Positions 17,547 through 26,095 of a DNA stretch of 64,000 bases are shown piece after piece (position 1 is the first letter of the stretch; each line of letters starts with the position of its first letter). The translations under genes were made by a program, and so were the position numbers. The notes beneath the pieces are model-generated. The model was not told the DNA's origin. It searched no databases and worked only from the letters and a program-made list of their open reading frames with translations. Source of the DNA: Pseudomonas sp. Q1-7 (lineage in GTDB: Bacteria > Pseudomonadota > Gammaproteobacteria > Pseudomonadales > Pseudomonadaceae); assembly GCF_028010285.1 (NCBI RefSeq), contig NZ_CP116304.1, forward strand, positions 1,814,501 through 1,878,500, written 5' to 3'.

Positions 17547-17983
17547 CCCGCCGCGACAAACTGCTGAACCTGGTGGAGCGCGATATCCAGCAGGACCGTG
17601 ACGACTACCTGGCCCTGCGCGGCCTGATGCAGCGCCTCTACGGACACCTGCTGGAGCGCGACAGCCCGCGGATCGAGCAGGCCAACCGGGACATCCTGGC
17701 CCTGGTCGACGCCCTCGGCGAGCGTGCCGCGCGCCGTGCCAAGGTGCTTGCCGCCTTCGGTCACGCGCCGGGAATGGCCGGCATGGATTCGCTCTTCGCC
17801 CATTACCCCGGTGTTCGTGGCGAACGCCTCGGGCAGGCCTGGCAACAGCTCGGCCAACTGGCGGCCCAGTGCAAGCAGCTCAACGAGCGCAACGGCAAGC
17901 TGCTGGCCATGCACAACGACATCCTCACCCAGCTCCTTGGCGCCAACGAGGGCGCGCAGCTCTATACCCAGCAGGCGTACTGA
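17543..17983 (+). CDS. flgN: Export chaperone FlgN (lateral system)
   Basis: This 146-residue, mostly helical protein starts at GTG overlapping the flgM stop. The middle contains NRDILALVDALGERAARRAKVL and the C-terminus LAAQCKQLNERNGKLLAMHN, the pattern of FlgN chaperones for the hook-filament junction proteins FlgK and FlgL. Size and position after flgM agree. Sequence conservation in this family is low, so part of the evidence is context. Confidence 0.85.
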   Translation: MTRRDKLLNLVERDIQQDRDDYLALRGLMQRLYGHLLERDSPRIEQANRDILALVDALGERAARRAKVLAAFGHAPGMAGMDSLFAHYPGVRGERLGQAWQQLGQLAAQCKQLNERNGKLLAMHNDILTQLLGANEGAQLYTQQAY

Positions 17984-18258
17984 GTCCGGCCGGGCAGGCC
18001 GGAAGCCGCCCCGGTCCCTCTCCCTGAAGAGGGGAGGGCGGCGAGGTCCCAACAATCCTGAAGCCCCGGCGCGACGATGGCGCGAGGGAATCCGACGAAG
18101 TCGGGTCCAGGGGCAAGCGTTTTTGGTTTCTTCTTTGGCGACTGCAAAAAGAGACTCGCCGGGAGGCGAAACAGAGACGTGCAGCCTGCTCGGCAATCGG
18201 CTTGGCCCTGGATGCTCTAGCGACACTCAATGCAGGCATCACCAGGTGCTCCCCGCGC

Positions 18259-18286
18259 CTTAACGAATCCCTCCGCCAGGTCGCCT
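18259..18286 (+). promoter_or_regulatory. Candidate LafS (sigma28-type) promoter upstream of fliD
   Basis: CTTAAC, fifteen bases, GTCGCCT. The -10 box is identical to those of flgM and lafA and the spacing is the same; the -35 shares TTAA. It lies about 170 bases before fliD, so the leader would be long. Confidence 0.45.
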
Positions 18287-18416
18287 TTGCCTGGTAGCAC
18301 GCCCACCCGAGTGGTGCGGAAACGCTTTTTCCCCTTGTCGTCATCTGGCGTCCAGGGGGAAGCCGGGTTTCTCCTTCTTCGCGCGGAAAGCCGCATGAAT
18401 ACTGGCTTTCGGCCAT

Positions 18417-18432
18417 TGGCATCGAACTTGCT
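18417..18432 (+). promoter_or_regulatory. Sigma54 -24/-12 promoter of the fliD operon
   Basis: TGGCATC, four bases, TTGCT. This is a near-perfect match to TGGCACG-N4-TTGCW, with GG at 18418-18419 and GC at 18430-18431. Transcription would start near 18443, just before the ribosome site AAGGGG and the fliD ATG at 18459. LafK is the likely activator. Confidence 0.8.
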
Positions 18433-18458
18433 CTTCCAGGCTCAAGGGGTAATACGAC

Positions 18459-19817
18459 ATGGCTATAGATTCCGATTACGTAAAGCAGATGGCGTCGCAG
18501 CTGGCCAACTACGAGGTGCAGGCCTCGCTGGCCAAGGCCAGTCGCAACCAGAGCGCCTACAAGGCCCAGCTGGACGCGGTGAACAAACTGGATTCGGCGC
18601 TGAAGAGCTTCTCGTCCGCTGTGCGTGGCCTGAAGGGCACCACATCCAGCGTGCTGGTGAACAAGGCCACCTTCAGCAAGGAAGGCATGGCGTCCGCGAC
18701 CCTGGGGCCGAAGGCCACGTCGGGCAGCTACCAGTTCTTCGTCGAACAACTGGCCAGCACGCACCAGGTGGCGCTGCAGGGGCTGCAGACCGATGACATC
18801 GATACCCAGGGCGAACTGACCATCAGCCAGAACGGCCTGTCGTTCAAGGTCGACCTGTCCACGGTCGACAGCGATGGCGACGGCAAGAACTCGCTGGAGG
18901 AACTGGCGGCGGCCATCAACGGCCATGCCGACAACAAGGGCGTCAAGGCCAGCCTGTTGCGCGCCAATGGCCAGGTTTCCCTGGTGCTGGGCGCCGAGAA
19001 GAGCGGCGCGGCCAATGCCATCGGCTTGTCGCTGGCCGGCACCGACGGTGCCAGCAACGTCTTCGAGAACGCCGTCGCCAATCGTCTCGAACTGTCCGCC
19101 GCGCGGGACGCGCGGGTGCGCGTGGGCGGTGAGTCCGGGATGCTGCTGACCAATTCCAGCAACACCTTCGACAGCCTGATCGACGGCGTCAGCCTGACCT
19201 TCAACCAGACCCACAAGCCTGGTGACCAGCCGCTGCAGGTGGATATCGGCCGCGACCAGACCGGCACCAAGACCCAGGTGCAGAAATTCCTCGATGCCTT
19301 CAACACCCTGATGTCCACCTTCGACACCCTCACCGCCAGCGGCGGCGAGAACAGCGGCAACCGTGGCGTGCTGGCGGGCGACTCCAGCGTGCGCGCCATC
19401 GAAGGGGCGCTGAATCAACTGGTGCGCAAGGCGTTCGGCGGGAACAGCCTGGCCAACTTCGGCATCGGTGCCGACCGTAGCGGCAAGCTGACCATCGATG
19501 CCGCGCGCTTCGAGAAGGCGGTGGCTGCCGATCCTCAGGCCCTGGACCAGCTGTTCCGCGACAAGGACGGCCTGCTGGAGTCCGTGGACAAGAGCCTGTC
19601 GGTCTACACCAGCAGCGCCAACGGCCTGATGAAGAATCGCAAGGACTCCCTGAACCAGGGACTCAAGCGTGTCGATGAGCAGTTCGACAGCATCCAGAAG
19701 CAGTACGACAACTACTACAACCGCTACCTCAAGCAGTACACCAGCATGATGCAGATCATGGACTCCATGTCCCAGACCAGCAGCCTGTTCTCCACCTCCG
19801 GCGGGATGTTCGCATGA
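18459..19817 (+). CDS. fliD: Filament cap protein FliD / LafB (lateral system)
   Basis: This 452-residue hook-associated protein 2 caps the growing filament. The N-terminal FliD domain (VKQMASQLANYEVQASLAKA) and C-terminal domain (NGLMKNRKDSLNQGLKRVDE, then YLKQYTSMMQIMDSMSQTS) are clear. Length is in the usual range. It begins the filament-assembly operon fliD-fliS-fliT-fliK-fliL-lafS-motA-motB and overlaps fliS by four bases. Lateral nomenclature is lafB. Confidence 0.94.
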   Translation: MAIDSDYVKQMASQLANYEVQASLAKASRNQSAYKAQLDAVNKLDSALKSFSSAVRGLKGTTSSVLVNKATFSKEGMASATLGPKATSGSYQFFVEQLASTHQVALQGLQTDDIDTQGELTISQNGLSFKVDLSTVDSDGDGKNSLEELAAAINGHADNKGVKASLLRANGQVSLVLGAEKSGAANAIGLSLAGTDGASNVFENAVANRLELSAARDARVRVGGESGMLLTNSSNTFDSLIDGVSLTFNQTHKPGDQPLQVDIGRDQTGTKTQVQKFLDAFNTLMSTFDTLTASGGENSGNRGVLAGDSSVRAIEGALNQLVRKAFGGNSLANFGIGADRSGKLTIDAARFEKAVAADPQALDQLFRDKDGLLESVDKSLSVYTSSANGLMKNRKDSLNQGLKRVDEQFDSIQKQYDNYYNRYLKQYTSMMQIMDSMSQTSSLFSTSGGMFA

Positions 19818-20212
19818 GCGGCTACGACATGACGGACAGCTACAACAGCTACCGCGCCATCGACCTGGAAGCCAAGGCCGCCGCGGCTTCCCCCTATGAG
19901 CTGGTGCTGGTGCTGTTCGACGGCCTGCTCGACGAACTGGCCCGCGCCCGTGGCCATATCGAGAACAAGCGCTACCAGCAGAAGGGCCAGTCCCTGGAGA
20001 AGTGCCTGAATATCCTCAACGGCCTCAACGGCGCCCTCGACTACGAGAACGGCGGCGAGGTGGTGCAGGGCATCGCGCGTCTCTACGACTACTGCATCTA
20101 CCGGCTATCCGACGTCAGCGTGTCGCTGTCGCTGGACGGCCTGGACGAAGTGGTGCACCTGCTCGGCACCCTCCGCGAAGGCTGGGAGGGCGTGAGTGCA
20201 ACCCGACGTTGA
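19814..20212 (+). CDS. fliS: Flagellin chaperone FliS / LafC (lateral system)
   Basis: This 132-residue secretion chaperone keeps flagellin monomeric before export. Family features include AAAASPYELVLVLFDGLLDE and KCLNILNGLNGALDYENGGE, then LYDYCIYRL. Size is normal (about 125-135). The start overlaps the fliD stop. The presumed client is LafA at 26464-27351. Confidence 0.94.
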   Translation: MSGYDMTDSYNSYRAIDLEAKAAAASPYELVLVLFDGLLDELARARGHIENKRYQQKGQSLEKCLNILNGLNGALDYENGGEVVQGIARLYDYCIYRLSDVSVSLSLDGLDEVVHLLGTLREGWEGVSATRR

Positions 20213-20510
20213 ATGCCAGCAGGCGCGCGAACTGCACGACCAGCTGGAAGCGGCCCTGCTCGCCCAGGACTGGCCGGCGGTGAGCCGCGCCGATCTCGCC
20301 ATTCGCCAGTACCTGCAGGCCCAGGTAGGCCGCGACCTAGCGGCGGAAGTCCAAGCGTCGCGGCAGCAGCTCAAGGCACTGCACGACCGCGCCATGCACG
20401 CTTGCGCCCAGGAGTGCGAGCGCCTGCGGCGCCTGTTATTGAACCGCCTGGAGTATTCCGAAGGACGTTCGGCCTACATGCAGGTGGATGCCTACCCAGG
20501 AGGGCGATAG
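20196..20510 (+). CDS. FliT-like export chaperone (LafD position)
   Basis: This is a 104-residue helical protein starting at GTG inside the end of fliS, with GGGAGG as ribosome site. It is Gln/Arg/Leu-rich with LEAALLAQDWPAVSRADLAI, and ends RSAYMQVDAYPGGR. Position (after fliS), size and helical makeup match FliT, the chaperone of the cap protein, or lateral LafD. Direct sequence similarity is too weak to be sure. Confidence 0.7.
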   Translation: MQPDVECQQARELHDQLEAALLAQDWPAVSRADLAIRQYLQAQVGRDLAAEVQASRQQLKALHDRAMHACAQECERLRRLLLNRLEYSEGRSAYMQVDAYPGGR

Positions 20511-20513
20511 GCC

Positions 20514-21662
20514 GTGATCCAGACCTTCAATGCGCCATCCCAGCCCCTTGCCGCGTCCACCGGCGAGCCGCTGCCGCTGCCCGCCGCCCAGGACCTGCTC
20601 GCGGTCCAGCCCCCGCCGATGGCGGAGCCGGCGTGGCAGACGCGCTCGGCGGTGCTGCCGCCGAGCTTCAGCGACGAACTGCTGGACAGCGTCGACGCCC
20701 TCGTCGAGGCCCCGGCGCAAGCGCTGCCCGAGGAACCCCTGGACGAACCGCTCGCCAGTCCGGCCGAGGTCCACACCCTGCCACGCGGGCAGGCCGAGCA
20801 GCAGGCCCCGGCGGCACTGACCCCCGAGCTCTGGTTGCTGAGCATGCTGGGCCAGCAGAACCTGCAGGTGCAGGCCCAGGACACGCCGGCCGGCGACGAA
20901 CCGGCCGGGGCCGCGGCGACGGCTGGCGATCCGCTGCCCCCCGTCGCGTCCAGGCCCGCGCTACGCGCCACCGATGCCGCCCCCCGCGACGCCGTTGCGG
21001 CTCCGCCGCCGGAAGCCGCCCGCGCGCCGCATGCGCCGGTCGACCTGCCCGACAGCGCCCAGGCCGCCGTGTCCTCCGCACCGTCCAGCGAGCTCGGCGC
21101 GGCGTCTTCCGTGCCCGGGGAACGCGCGGCCCCGGCCGCGCCGCCCGCCCTCCATGTCGAGACACCGCGGGCGCCGGCCGCCAGCGCCGCGCCGACGACC
21201 CGCCCGGCACTGTTCGAGCGCACCCTCGGCCTGCACGGCAATGAGGCGCGTTGGGGCGAGCAGATGCTCGGTGCGCTGCGCGACAGTGTCGAGCTGCAGC
21301 TGAACCAGCGCGTGCAGAACGCCACGATCCGTCTCGACCCACCGGAGCTGGGCAGCCTGGAGATCCTCCTGCGCCACGAATCCGGCCAGCTCAACGTGCA
21401 GATTTCCGCCAGCCAGGCGGATGTCGCCAGGGCCTTGCAGGGCACCAGCGAACGTCTGCGCCAGGAATTGGTGGGGCAGAACTTCCTCCAGGTCAGCGTG
21501 CAGGTTTCCGCCGATGGCCAGCAGGGGCAGGGGCAGCAGCAGCACGCGCGTGCGCGGTTCCTGGCCGACGAGGCGCCCCTGGCGGCCCGTGAAACCCTGG
21601 GCGAGCACGAGTCGCGGGCCGTGGCGCAAGCCGCCGGCCGGGATGTGCTGGTCACCGTCTAA
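20514..21662 (+). CDS. fliK: Hook-length control protein FliK / LafE (lateral system)
   Basis: This 382-residue protein starts at GTG three bases after the previous stop. Residues 1-230 are Pro/Ala-rich and low in complexity, as in the molecular-ruler half of FliK. The C-terminal Flg_hook domain includes LQLNQRVQNATIRLDPPELG, SLEILLRHESGQLNVQISAS and RLRQELVGQNF. FliK measures hook length and triggers FlhB switching. A Gln-rich tail (QQGQGQQQ) follows. Confidence 0.9.
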   Translation: MIQTFNAPSQPLAASTGEPLPLPAAQDLLAVQPPPMAEPAWQTRSAVLPPSFSDELLDSVDALVEAPAQALPEEPLDEPLASPAEVHTLPRGQAEQQAPAALTPELWLLSMLGQQNLQVQAQDTPAGDEPAGAAATAGDPLPPVASRPALRATDAAPRDAVAAPPPEAARAPHAPVDLPDSAQAAVSSAPSSELGAASSVPGERAAPAAPPALHVETPRAPAASAAPTTRPALFERTLGLHGNEARWGEQMLGALRDSVELQLNQRVQNATIRLDPPELGSLEILLRHESGQLNVQISASQADVARALQGTSERLRQELVGQNFLQVSVQVSADGQQGQGQQQHARARFLADEAPLAARETLGEHESRAVAQAAGRDVLVTV

Positions 21663-21706
21663 CCCGATCCGAAACCCTGCGACCCAGGTCCAATCGAGAG
21701 CCCCGC

Positions 21707-22192
21707 ATGTCCACCACCCGTTTAGTGTTGCTGATGTTCGTGCTGAACATCGCCGTCGTCCTTGGCGGCCTGTTCGTCAACTACAAGATGATCCAGTCCG
21801 CCACCCTGGGGGCCGCCCGGCCGGTGGCCGAGTCCGCGCAAGGCCAGGCGGCCGTGGAGGAGGAAGAGGACGAGCCGGCCGAGTACCTCTTCGTGCCGGT
21901 GGAGAAGGTCATCGTCAGCCTGGCGGGTGAAGGCCGCGAGCACTACTTCGTGCTCGATCTGGTGCTGCAGGCCGAAGTCGGTACCGATCCGAAGAAGATC
22001 GAGCAGGTTGCCCCCATGGTGCGCAGCTCGGTGGTGGCCAACCTTTCGGCCATGCGCTTCGACGAGCTGCGTGCGCTGCCCATCCCGCAATTGCAGCAGA
22101 AGCTGGAAGAGCACCTGCTCGCCGACTTCGCCGGCCGCAGGGTGGCGACGCCGTTCCAGCATGTGCTGGTCAGCAAGATGATCGTGCAGTAA
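21707..22192 (+). CDS. fliL: Basal-body-associated protein FliL / LafF (lateral system)
   Basis: This 161-residue protein has one N-terminal membrane helix (LLMFVLNIAVVLGGLFVNY), an acidic linker (EEEEDEPAEYLFVPVEK) and the periplasmic FliL domain (VIVSLAGEGREHYFVLDLVL; MVRSSVVANLSAMRFDELRA). FliL rings surround stators and help high-load rotation, important for swarming. It lies 44 bases after fliK and 15 before lafS. Confidence 0.9.
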   Translation: MSTTRLVLLMFVLNIAVVLGGLFVNYKMIQSATLGAARPVAESAQGQAAVEEEEDEPAEYLFVPVEKVIVSLAGEGREHYFVLDLVLQAEVGTDPKKIEQVAPMVRSSVVANLSAMRFDELRALPIPQLQQKLEEHLLADFAGRRVATPFQHVLVSKMIVQ

Positions 22193-22207
22193 GGCCGGGC
22201 CCGCGCC

Positions 22208-22942
22208 ATGCACGCCAACTGCAGTGCCGACTTCGACTACACCGCCGCCCAGGGCGCCCTGACGCTGTTGTCGCCGGCGGCGGAGCAGCGCTGGATGATG
22301 CAGTACTTGCCGCTGGTCAGGCGTATCGTCAGCCAGCTGTCGCTGCAGGCCAACCAGGTCCTCGATCGCGAGGACATGGAGCAGATCGGCCTGATGGGCC
22401 TGCTCGAAGGCCTGCGCCGCTATGGCGAGCCGGACGAGCAGTTTGGCCGTTTCGCCGCCCTGCGCATCCGCGGCGCGATCCTCGACGAGCTGCGCCGCCA
22501 GGACTGGCGGCCGCGCCAGGTGCGCCAGCAGGCGCACCGCCTGCGGGACAGCATCCGCGCCCTGGCCCGGCAACTGGGGCGCGAGCCCGGCGAGGAGGAA
22601 ATCCTCGCCCACACCGGCCTCGACGCCCGGGACTACCAGGACTTTCTCCAGGCCGAGTCCAGCGAGGCGATCGAGAGCCTCGACGCTCTGCTGCAGTCCG
22701 GCCAGGAGCAGTTTCACGACGCCGGCTCGGTGGTCGAGGAGCGGGTGCTGCAGCAGCGCCTGCTGGAACAGGCCCTGGGCCATTTGAACGAACGGGAGCG
22801 GCTGATCCTCACGCTCTACTACCAGCACGAGCTCAACCTCAAGGAGATCGCGCTGGTGCTGGAGCTGACCGACGCCCGCATCTGCCAACTGATGAAGCAG
22901 GCCATCGCCAAGGCCTGTCGTTTCCTCACCGCGAGAGCGTAG
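22208..22942 (+). CDS. lafS: Sigma28-family factor LafS (lateral flagellar sigma)
   Basis: This is a 244-residue FliA-type sigma factor. Region 2 includes YLPLVRRIVSQLSLQANQVL and EDMEQIGLMGLLEGLRRY with FGRFAALRIRGAILDELRRQ. Region 4 is LNERERLILTLYYQHELNLK and EIALVLELTDARICQLMKQA, the -35-binding helix-turn-helix. It should transcribe flagellin and motor genes and be held by FlgM. Being in the middle of its own late operon allows autoregulation. The candidate target motif before flgM, lafA and fliD has a -10 that departs from the usual GCCGATAA. Confidence 0.93.
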   Translation: MHANCSADFDYTAAQGALTLLSPAAEQRWMMQYLPLVRRIVSQLSLQANQVLDREDMEQIGLMGLLEGLRRYGEPDEQFGRFAALRIRGAILDELRRQDWRPRQVRQQAHRLRDSIRALARQLGREPGEEEILAHTGLDARDYQDFLQAESSEAIESLDALLQSGQEQFHDAGSVVEERVLQQRLLEQALGHLNERERLILTLYYQHELNLKEIALVLELTDARICQLMKQAIAKACRFLTARA

Positions 22943-22950
22943 AAGCCGCC

Positions 22951-23823
22951 ATGCAGAAAATACTGGGTTCACTCATCATCATCGCCTGCGTCCTGGGGGG
23001 CTATGCCATGGCCCACGGCGACATGCGCGTGCTCTGGCAGCCGGCGGAAGCGCTGATCATCCTGGGGGCCGGTCTCGGCAGCCTGATCGTCGCCAACCCC
23101 CGTGAAGTGCTGATGGAAATGTGCTCGCAGATCAAGGGTGTGTTCCTCCACAAGCGCCGTGGCGAGGAGTTCCAGCGCCAGTTGCTGATGATGCTCTACG
23201 AGCTGCTGGAAATGGTCGACGTCGGCGGCCTGAAAGTGCTCGACGCGCACATCGAGGAACCGGAGCAGAGCGACCTGTTCGCCAAGTACCCGCTGATCCT
23301 CCAGGAACCCAACCTGATGGCGTTCATCGCCGACAACTTCCGCCTGATGGCCATGGGCAAGATCAGCGCGCACGAGCTGGAGGGCTTCCTCGAACAGGAG
23401 CTGGAAGCCATGGAGCACGCGCTGCTGCAGCCATCCAAGTCGCTGCACAAGGTGGGCGAGGCCATGCCTGGCTTCGGCATCCTGGCGGCGATCATGGGCA
23501 TCATCATCACCATGGGCAACATCGGCGGTTCGGTGGCGGAGATCGGCACCCACGTCGCCGCCGCCCTGGTGGGCACCTTCCTCGGCATCTTCTTCTGCTA
23601 CTGCCTGATGGACCCGCTGAGCAACGCCATGTCGCAACGGGTCAAGACCGAGCTGTCGGCCCTGGAATGCGTGCGCACCACGCTGGTCGCCCACGTTGCC
23701 GGTAAGCCCACGCTGCTGGCGGTGGACGCCGGCCGCAAGCTGATCGAGCAGGACGTGAAGCCCGCCTTCAAGCAGTTGGAGAACTGGGTCAACCGCTATG
23801 AAGAAGAGCGGGACGCGGCATGA
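22951..23823 (+). CDS. motA: Flagellar stator subunit MotA / LafT
   Basis: This 290-residue inner-membrane stator protein has four helices, with the MotA signature in the C-terminal half: VGEAMPGFGILAAIMGIIIT and HVAAALVGTFLGIFFCYCLM. Length agrees with proton-driven MotA (about 285-295), longer than PomA (about 254). The ATG follows lafS by eight bases and the end overlaps motB. It should form the lateral motor with LafU. Lateral motors of other bacteria are proton-driven, but coupling ion is not proven here. Confidence 0.93.
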   Translation: MQKILGSLIIIACVLGGYAMAHGDMRVLWQPAEALIILGAGLGSLIVANPREVLMEMCSQIKGVFLHKRRGEEFQRQLLMMLYELLEMVDVGGLKVLDAHIEEPEQSDLFAKYPLILQEPNLMAFIADNFRLMAMGKISAHELEGFLEQELEAMEHALLQPSKSLHKVGEAMPGFGILAAIMGIIITMGNIGGSVAEIGTHVAAALVGTFLGIFFCYCLMDPLSNAMSQRVKTELSALECVRTTLVAHVAGKPTLLAVDAGRKLIEQDVKPAFKQLENWVNRYEEERDAA

Positions 23824-24749
23824 GGAAACGCGCCGACAAGGACCATGAAATCATCGTCAAGCGCCGTAGCAAGAAGGGCCATGGCGATGAGCACGGCGGG
23901 GCCTGGAAGGTCGCCTTCGCCGACTTCACCCTGGCGATGATGGCGCTGTTCATGGTGCTCTGGATCGTCCACCCGCAGACGCTGGAGCAGCCCAAGGCCA
24001 TGGGCGACCAGCAGACCAACCCGCTGGTGGACGGAGGTGTCGGCGTGTTCGACGGCGCCAGCCGCACGCCCCTGGAGCTGGATGGCTTGCCGGCGCCGCT
24101 GCATCGCGAGGCACCGGCCAGCCCGCAACCGCCCGAACCGGTGGCCGAGGCGGACCCGGCCAGCGCCAACGAGGCGCTGGCCCGGCGCATCCAGTCCAGC
24201 GAGGAGCTGCAGCAACTGGCGCGGCTGATCCGCGATGTTTCCGGCACCGTGGACGCGCTGACCAATATCGAAGTCGACGTGGTGCCCCAGGGCCTGCGCA
24301 TCCTGATCAAGGATGACCAGCAGCGCTTCATGTTCCAGCGCGGCAACGCCAGCCTCGACCCGCATTTCCGTGGCCTGCTGGCGGCTCTCGCCGGGGTGCT
24401 GGGCAAGGTGGAGAACAAGCTGATCATCAGCGGCCACACCGACGCCACGCCCTATCGCCGCCAGTCCGGCTACGACAACTGGAACCTCTCCGGCGATCGC
24501 GCCCTGCGCGCGCGCAACGTGCTGGTGGACAACGGGCTGCCGCCGAAGAACGTGCTGCAGGTGGCGGCCCAGGCCGACGTCATGCCGATCAAGCCGGACC
24601 AGCCGGAAGACGGCGCCAACCGTCGGATCGAGATCCTGCTGCTCACCGAGCGCGCCGAAAGCCTGTACCGCGAGCTGTTTGGCGAGGGCTATGCGCAGGC
24701 CCAGGTATCCGCCTCCGGCGCGCGCTACCAGGCACCGGCGAAGCCCTAG
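23820..24749 (+). CDS. motB: Flagellar stator subunit MotB / LafU
   Basis: This 309-residue stator protein begins with a basic N-terminus (KRRSKKGHGDEHGGAWK). A single membrane helix then carries the ion-binding Asp35 in AFADFTLAMMALFMVLWIV. A Pro/Glu-rich linker leads to an OmpA-like peptidoglycan-binding domain (LIISGHTDATPYRR, NWNLSGDRALRARNVLVDNG, NRRIEILLL). It is the last gene of the fliD operon and overlaps motA by four bases. Opposite it, the ToxS-like gene converges after 21 bases. Confidence 0.93.
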   Translation: MRKRADKDHEIIVKRRSKKGHGDEHGGAWKVAFADFTLAMMALFMVLWIVHPQTLEQPKAMGDQQTNPLVDGGVGVFDGASRTPLELDGLPAPLHREAPASPQPPEPVAEADPASANEALARRIQSSEELQQLARLIRDVSGTVDALTNIEVDVVPQGLRILIKDDQQRFMFQRGNASLDPHFRGLLAALAGVLGKVENKLIISGHTDATPYRRQSGYDNWNLSGDRALRARNVLVDNGLPPKNVLQVAAQADVMPIKPDQPEDGANRRIEILLLTERAESLYRELFGEGYAQAQVSASGARYQAPAKP

Positions 24750-24770
24750 CGGCGGGCTCGCCCGCCCCGT

Positions 24771-25223
24771 TCAGTTCGATGGGCGGGTGGGGCAGTAGAC
24801 CTGGCGGGTTTCCACCGCGTAAAGGCAGGCGCCCAGGCGTTCGAGGTTGAGCACCGAACCGCGCTTGCGGCTGTAGAGCATGTTGAACACCAGGTCGTTA
24901 TCCAGGCCTTCGCCGGGCCACAGGCCGCTGACTTCGCCTTCGTCCACCCGCAGGCGGAAGCGCCCGAGAAAACCCGATTCCACCTTGCCCGAGGTTTCGA
25001 TGATGGCATTGCCCTGGCGGGTCATGGCGTAGAAGCGGCCATCCTTGAACAGGATGGTGTGGGAGACGTCGAGGGTAATGCCGCTGCTCAGGATCACCTG
25101 GCCGGACGAGCCGTAGCGGCCCGCCAGTTCGGCACGGGCGTGGAAGTGGAAGGCGATCAGGCCGAGGCCGGCCAGCGCGACGGTGCCCCCCAGAAGCAGG
25201 GGACGGCGAAAGCGGCGAATCAA
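24771..25223 (-). CDS. ToxS-like small membrane-anchored periplasmic partner protein
   Basis: This is a 150-residue protein with one N-terminal membrane helix (PLLLGGTVALAGLGLIAFHF) and a periplasmic domain predicted to be mostly beta (VILSSGITLDVSHTILFKDG; TSGKVESGFLGRFRLRVDEG). Two cysteines lie near the C-terminus (GACLYAVETRQVYCPTR). Its start overlaps the stop of the ToxR-like gene by four bases. Small single-span proteins encoded right after a ToxR-like regulator are typical co-regulators (ToxS, VtrC). I recognise no direct sequence family; the role is inferred from context. Confidence 0.6.
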   Translation of the reverse strand: MIRRFRRPLLLGGTVALAGLGLIAFHFHARAELAGRYGSSGQVILSSGITLDVSHTILFKDGRFYAMTRQGNAIIETSGKVESGFLGRFRLRVDEGEVSGLWPGEGLDNDLVFNMLYSRKRGSVLNLERLGACLYAVETRQVYCPTRPSN

Positions 25224-26095
25224 TTCAGGCAGCTCTTCAGGTTCTCGTTGGGAATCGCTGCGAGCTGGCTGTTGTGCACCATCAACCAGTTGACTCCGCC
25301 ATTGGGCTGCACGCAGAGGATTTCATAGAAATCGGCGGTGAGGTTCAGCACCAGCTTGGCCGGCCGGGTGGCGAGCTCCGCCACCTGCTGGGAGAGCGAG
25401 TGGGTGTCCATCACCAGCTCCTGCAAGGCTTTTTCGCGGGTGTCGGCGTAGATGATCTGTGCCTTGCCCGCCTGCACTTCGGTGCTGAACACCCGAGTCT
25501 GGAACATCGTTGTGTAGAAGCCGCTCAACACCATCAGCAGCATCAGCGCGAGGACGCCGCCAATGCCCACCGTGCGCAGGGAAAGACGCCAGGACGCCAG
25601 CGGGCGCGAAAAATGTTCCAGGGAGGCGGCGAAGGGTGGGCTGGGCGTGACTGTCTCGGTCGCCTCGGTGGTCGGTGCGTCCGGCTGCCGTTCGGCAGTG
25701 AGGGGTGGGCTGGCGAGGAACTTGGGGTTGAACAGGTAGCCGCGGCGCGGAAGCGTCTGAATGATCTCGCGCCGCTTCTCGTCGCCCAGCACCTGGCGCA
25801 GGGTGTAGATCTGCTGGTTCAGGCTGCCCGGCCCGACGATGCGATCGGACCAGGCATGGGACAGCAGCGCGTCCCGTGGCACCACCTGGCCGGGGGTCTG
25901 GAGCAGGCGTTCGAGCAGGCGGCTGCCGGAAAAACCCAGGTCGATCTTCTCTTCCCCGTCCGCACGGATCAGGTCCAGGCGGTAGAGCGCCGGATAGAAG
26001 CGTGCACGGCAGTCAGTATGGCCGGTGCCGATTTCCAGGTAGGCGATCGATTGACCGGATTCGCTGAGTGGCTGGATGTTCTGCATGCTGGTCAT
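25220..26095 (-). CDS. ToxR/CadC-like transmembrane regulator (LafZ-like position)
   Basis: This is a 291-residue membrane-bound transcription factor. A winged-helix domain fills about residues 25-125, with the OmpR/ToxR-type pattern GPGSLNQQIYTLRQVLGDE and IIQTLPRRGYLFNP. A Pro/Thr-rich linker leads to a membrane helix at about 175-197. The periplasmic domain of about 95 residues has two cysteines (261 and 289), like ToxR. A TTG start four codons earlier is possible; I prefer the ATG at 26095. Flag-2 loci encode a transmembrane regulator called LafZ near lafA, and this may be its counterpart. It lies downstream of lafA on the same strand, separated by a terminator. Confidence 0.78.
   Translation of the reverse strand: MTSMQNIQPLSESGQSIAYLEIGTGHTDCRARFYPALYRLDLIRADGEEKIDLGFSGSRLLERLLQTPGQVVPRDALLSHAWSDRIVGPGSLNQQIYTLRQVLGDEKRREIIQTLPRRGYLFNPKFLASPPLTAERQPDAPTTEATETVTPSPPFAASLEHFSRPLASWRLSLRTVGIGGVLALMLLMVLSGFYTTMFQTRVFSTEVQAGKAQIIYADTREKALQELVMDTHSLSQQVAELATRPAKLVLNLTADFYEILCVQPNGGVNWLMVHNSQLAAIPNENLKSCLN

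Larger units (their letters stand above)
17984..18458 (+). promoter_or_regulatory. 475-bp spacer between flgN and fliD with two promoter candidates
   Basis: No credible gene is present. The start carries a CCCTCTCCC...GAGGGGAGGG hairpin-like repeat (about 18016-18038) related to the one at 44027-44047. The middle looks like ordinary degenerate Pseudomonas intergenic sequence. The last 200 bases hold a sigma28-type candidate at 18259 and a strong sigma54-type element at 18417, so fliD and downstream genes may be driven by both factors. Confidence 0.6.

Noticed and set aside
17984-18240. A gene or gene remnant in the flgN-fliD spacer
   Set aside because: Translations show only low-complexity Arg/Ser/Pro-rich frames with no family pattern. 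The region looks like ordinary intergenic sequence.
24751-24766. GC hairpin between motB and the ToxS-like gene
   Set aside because: GGCGGG/CCCGCC pair, but no T-run follows on either strand. It is too weak to call a terminator.
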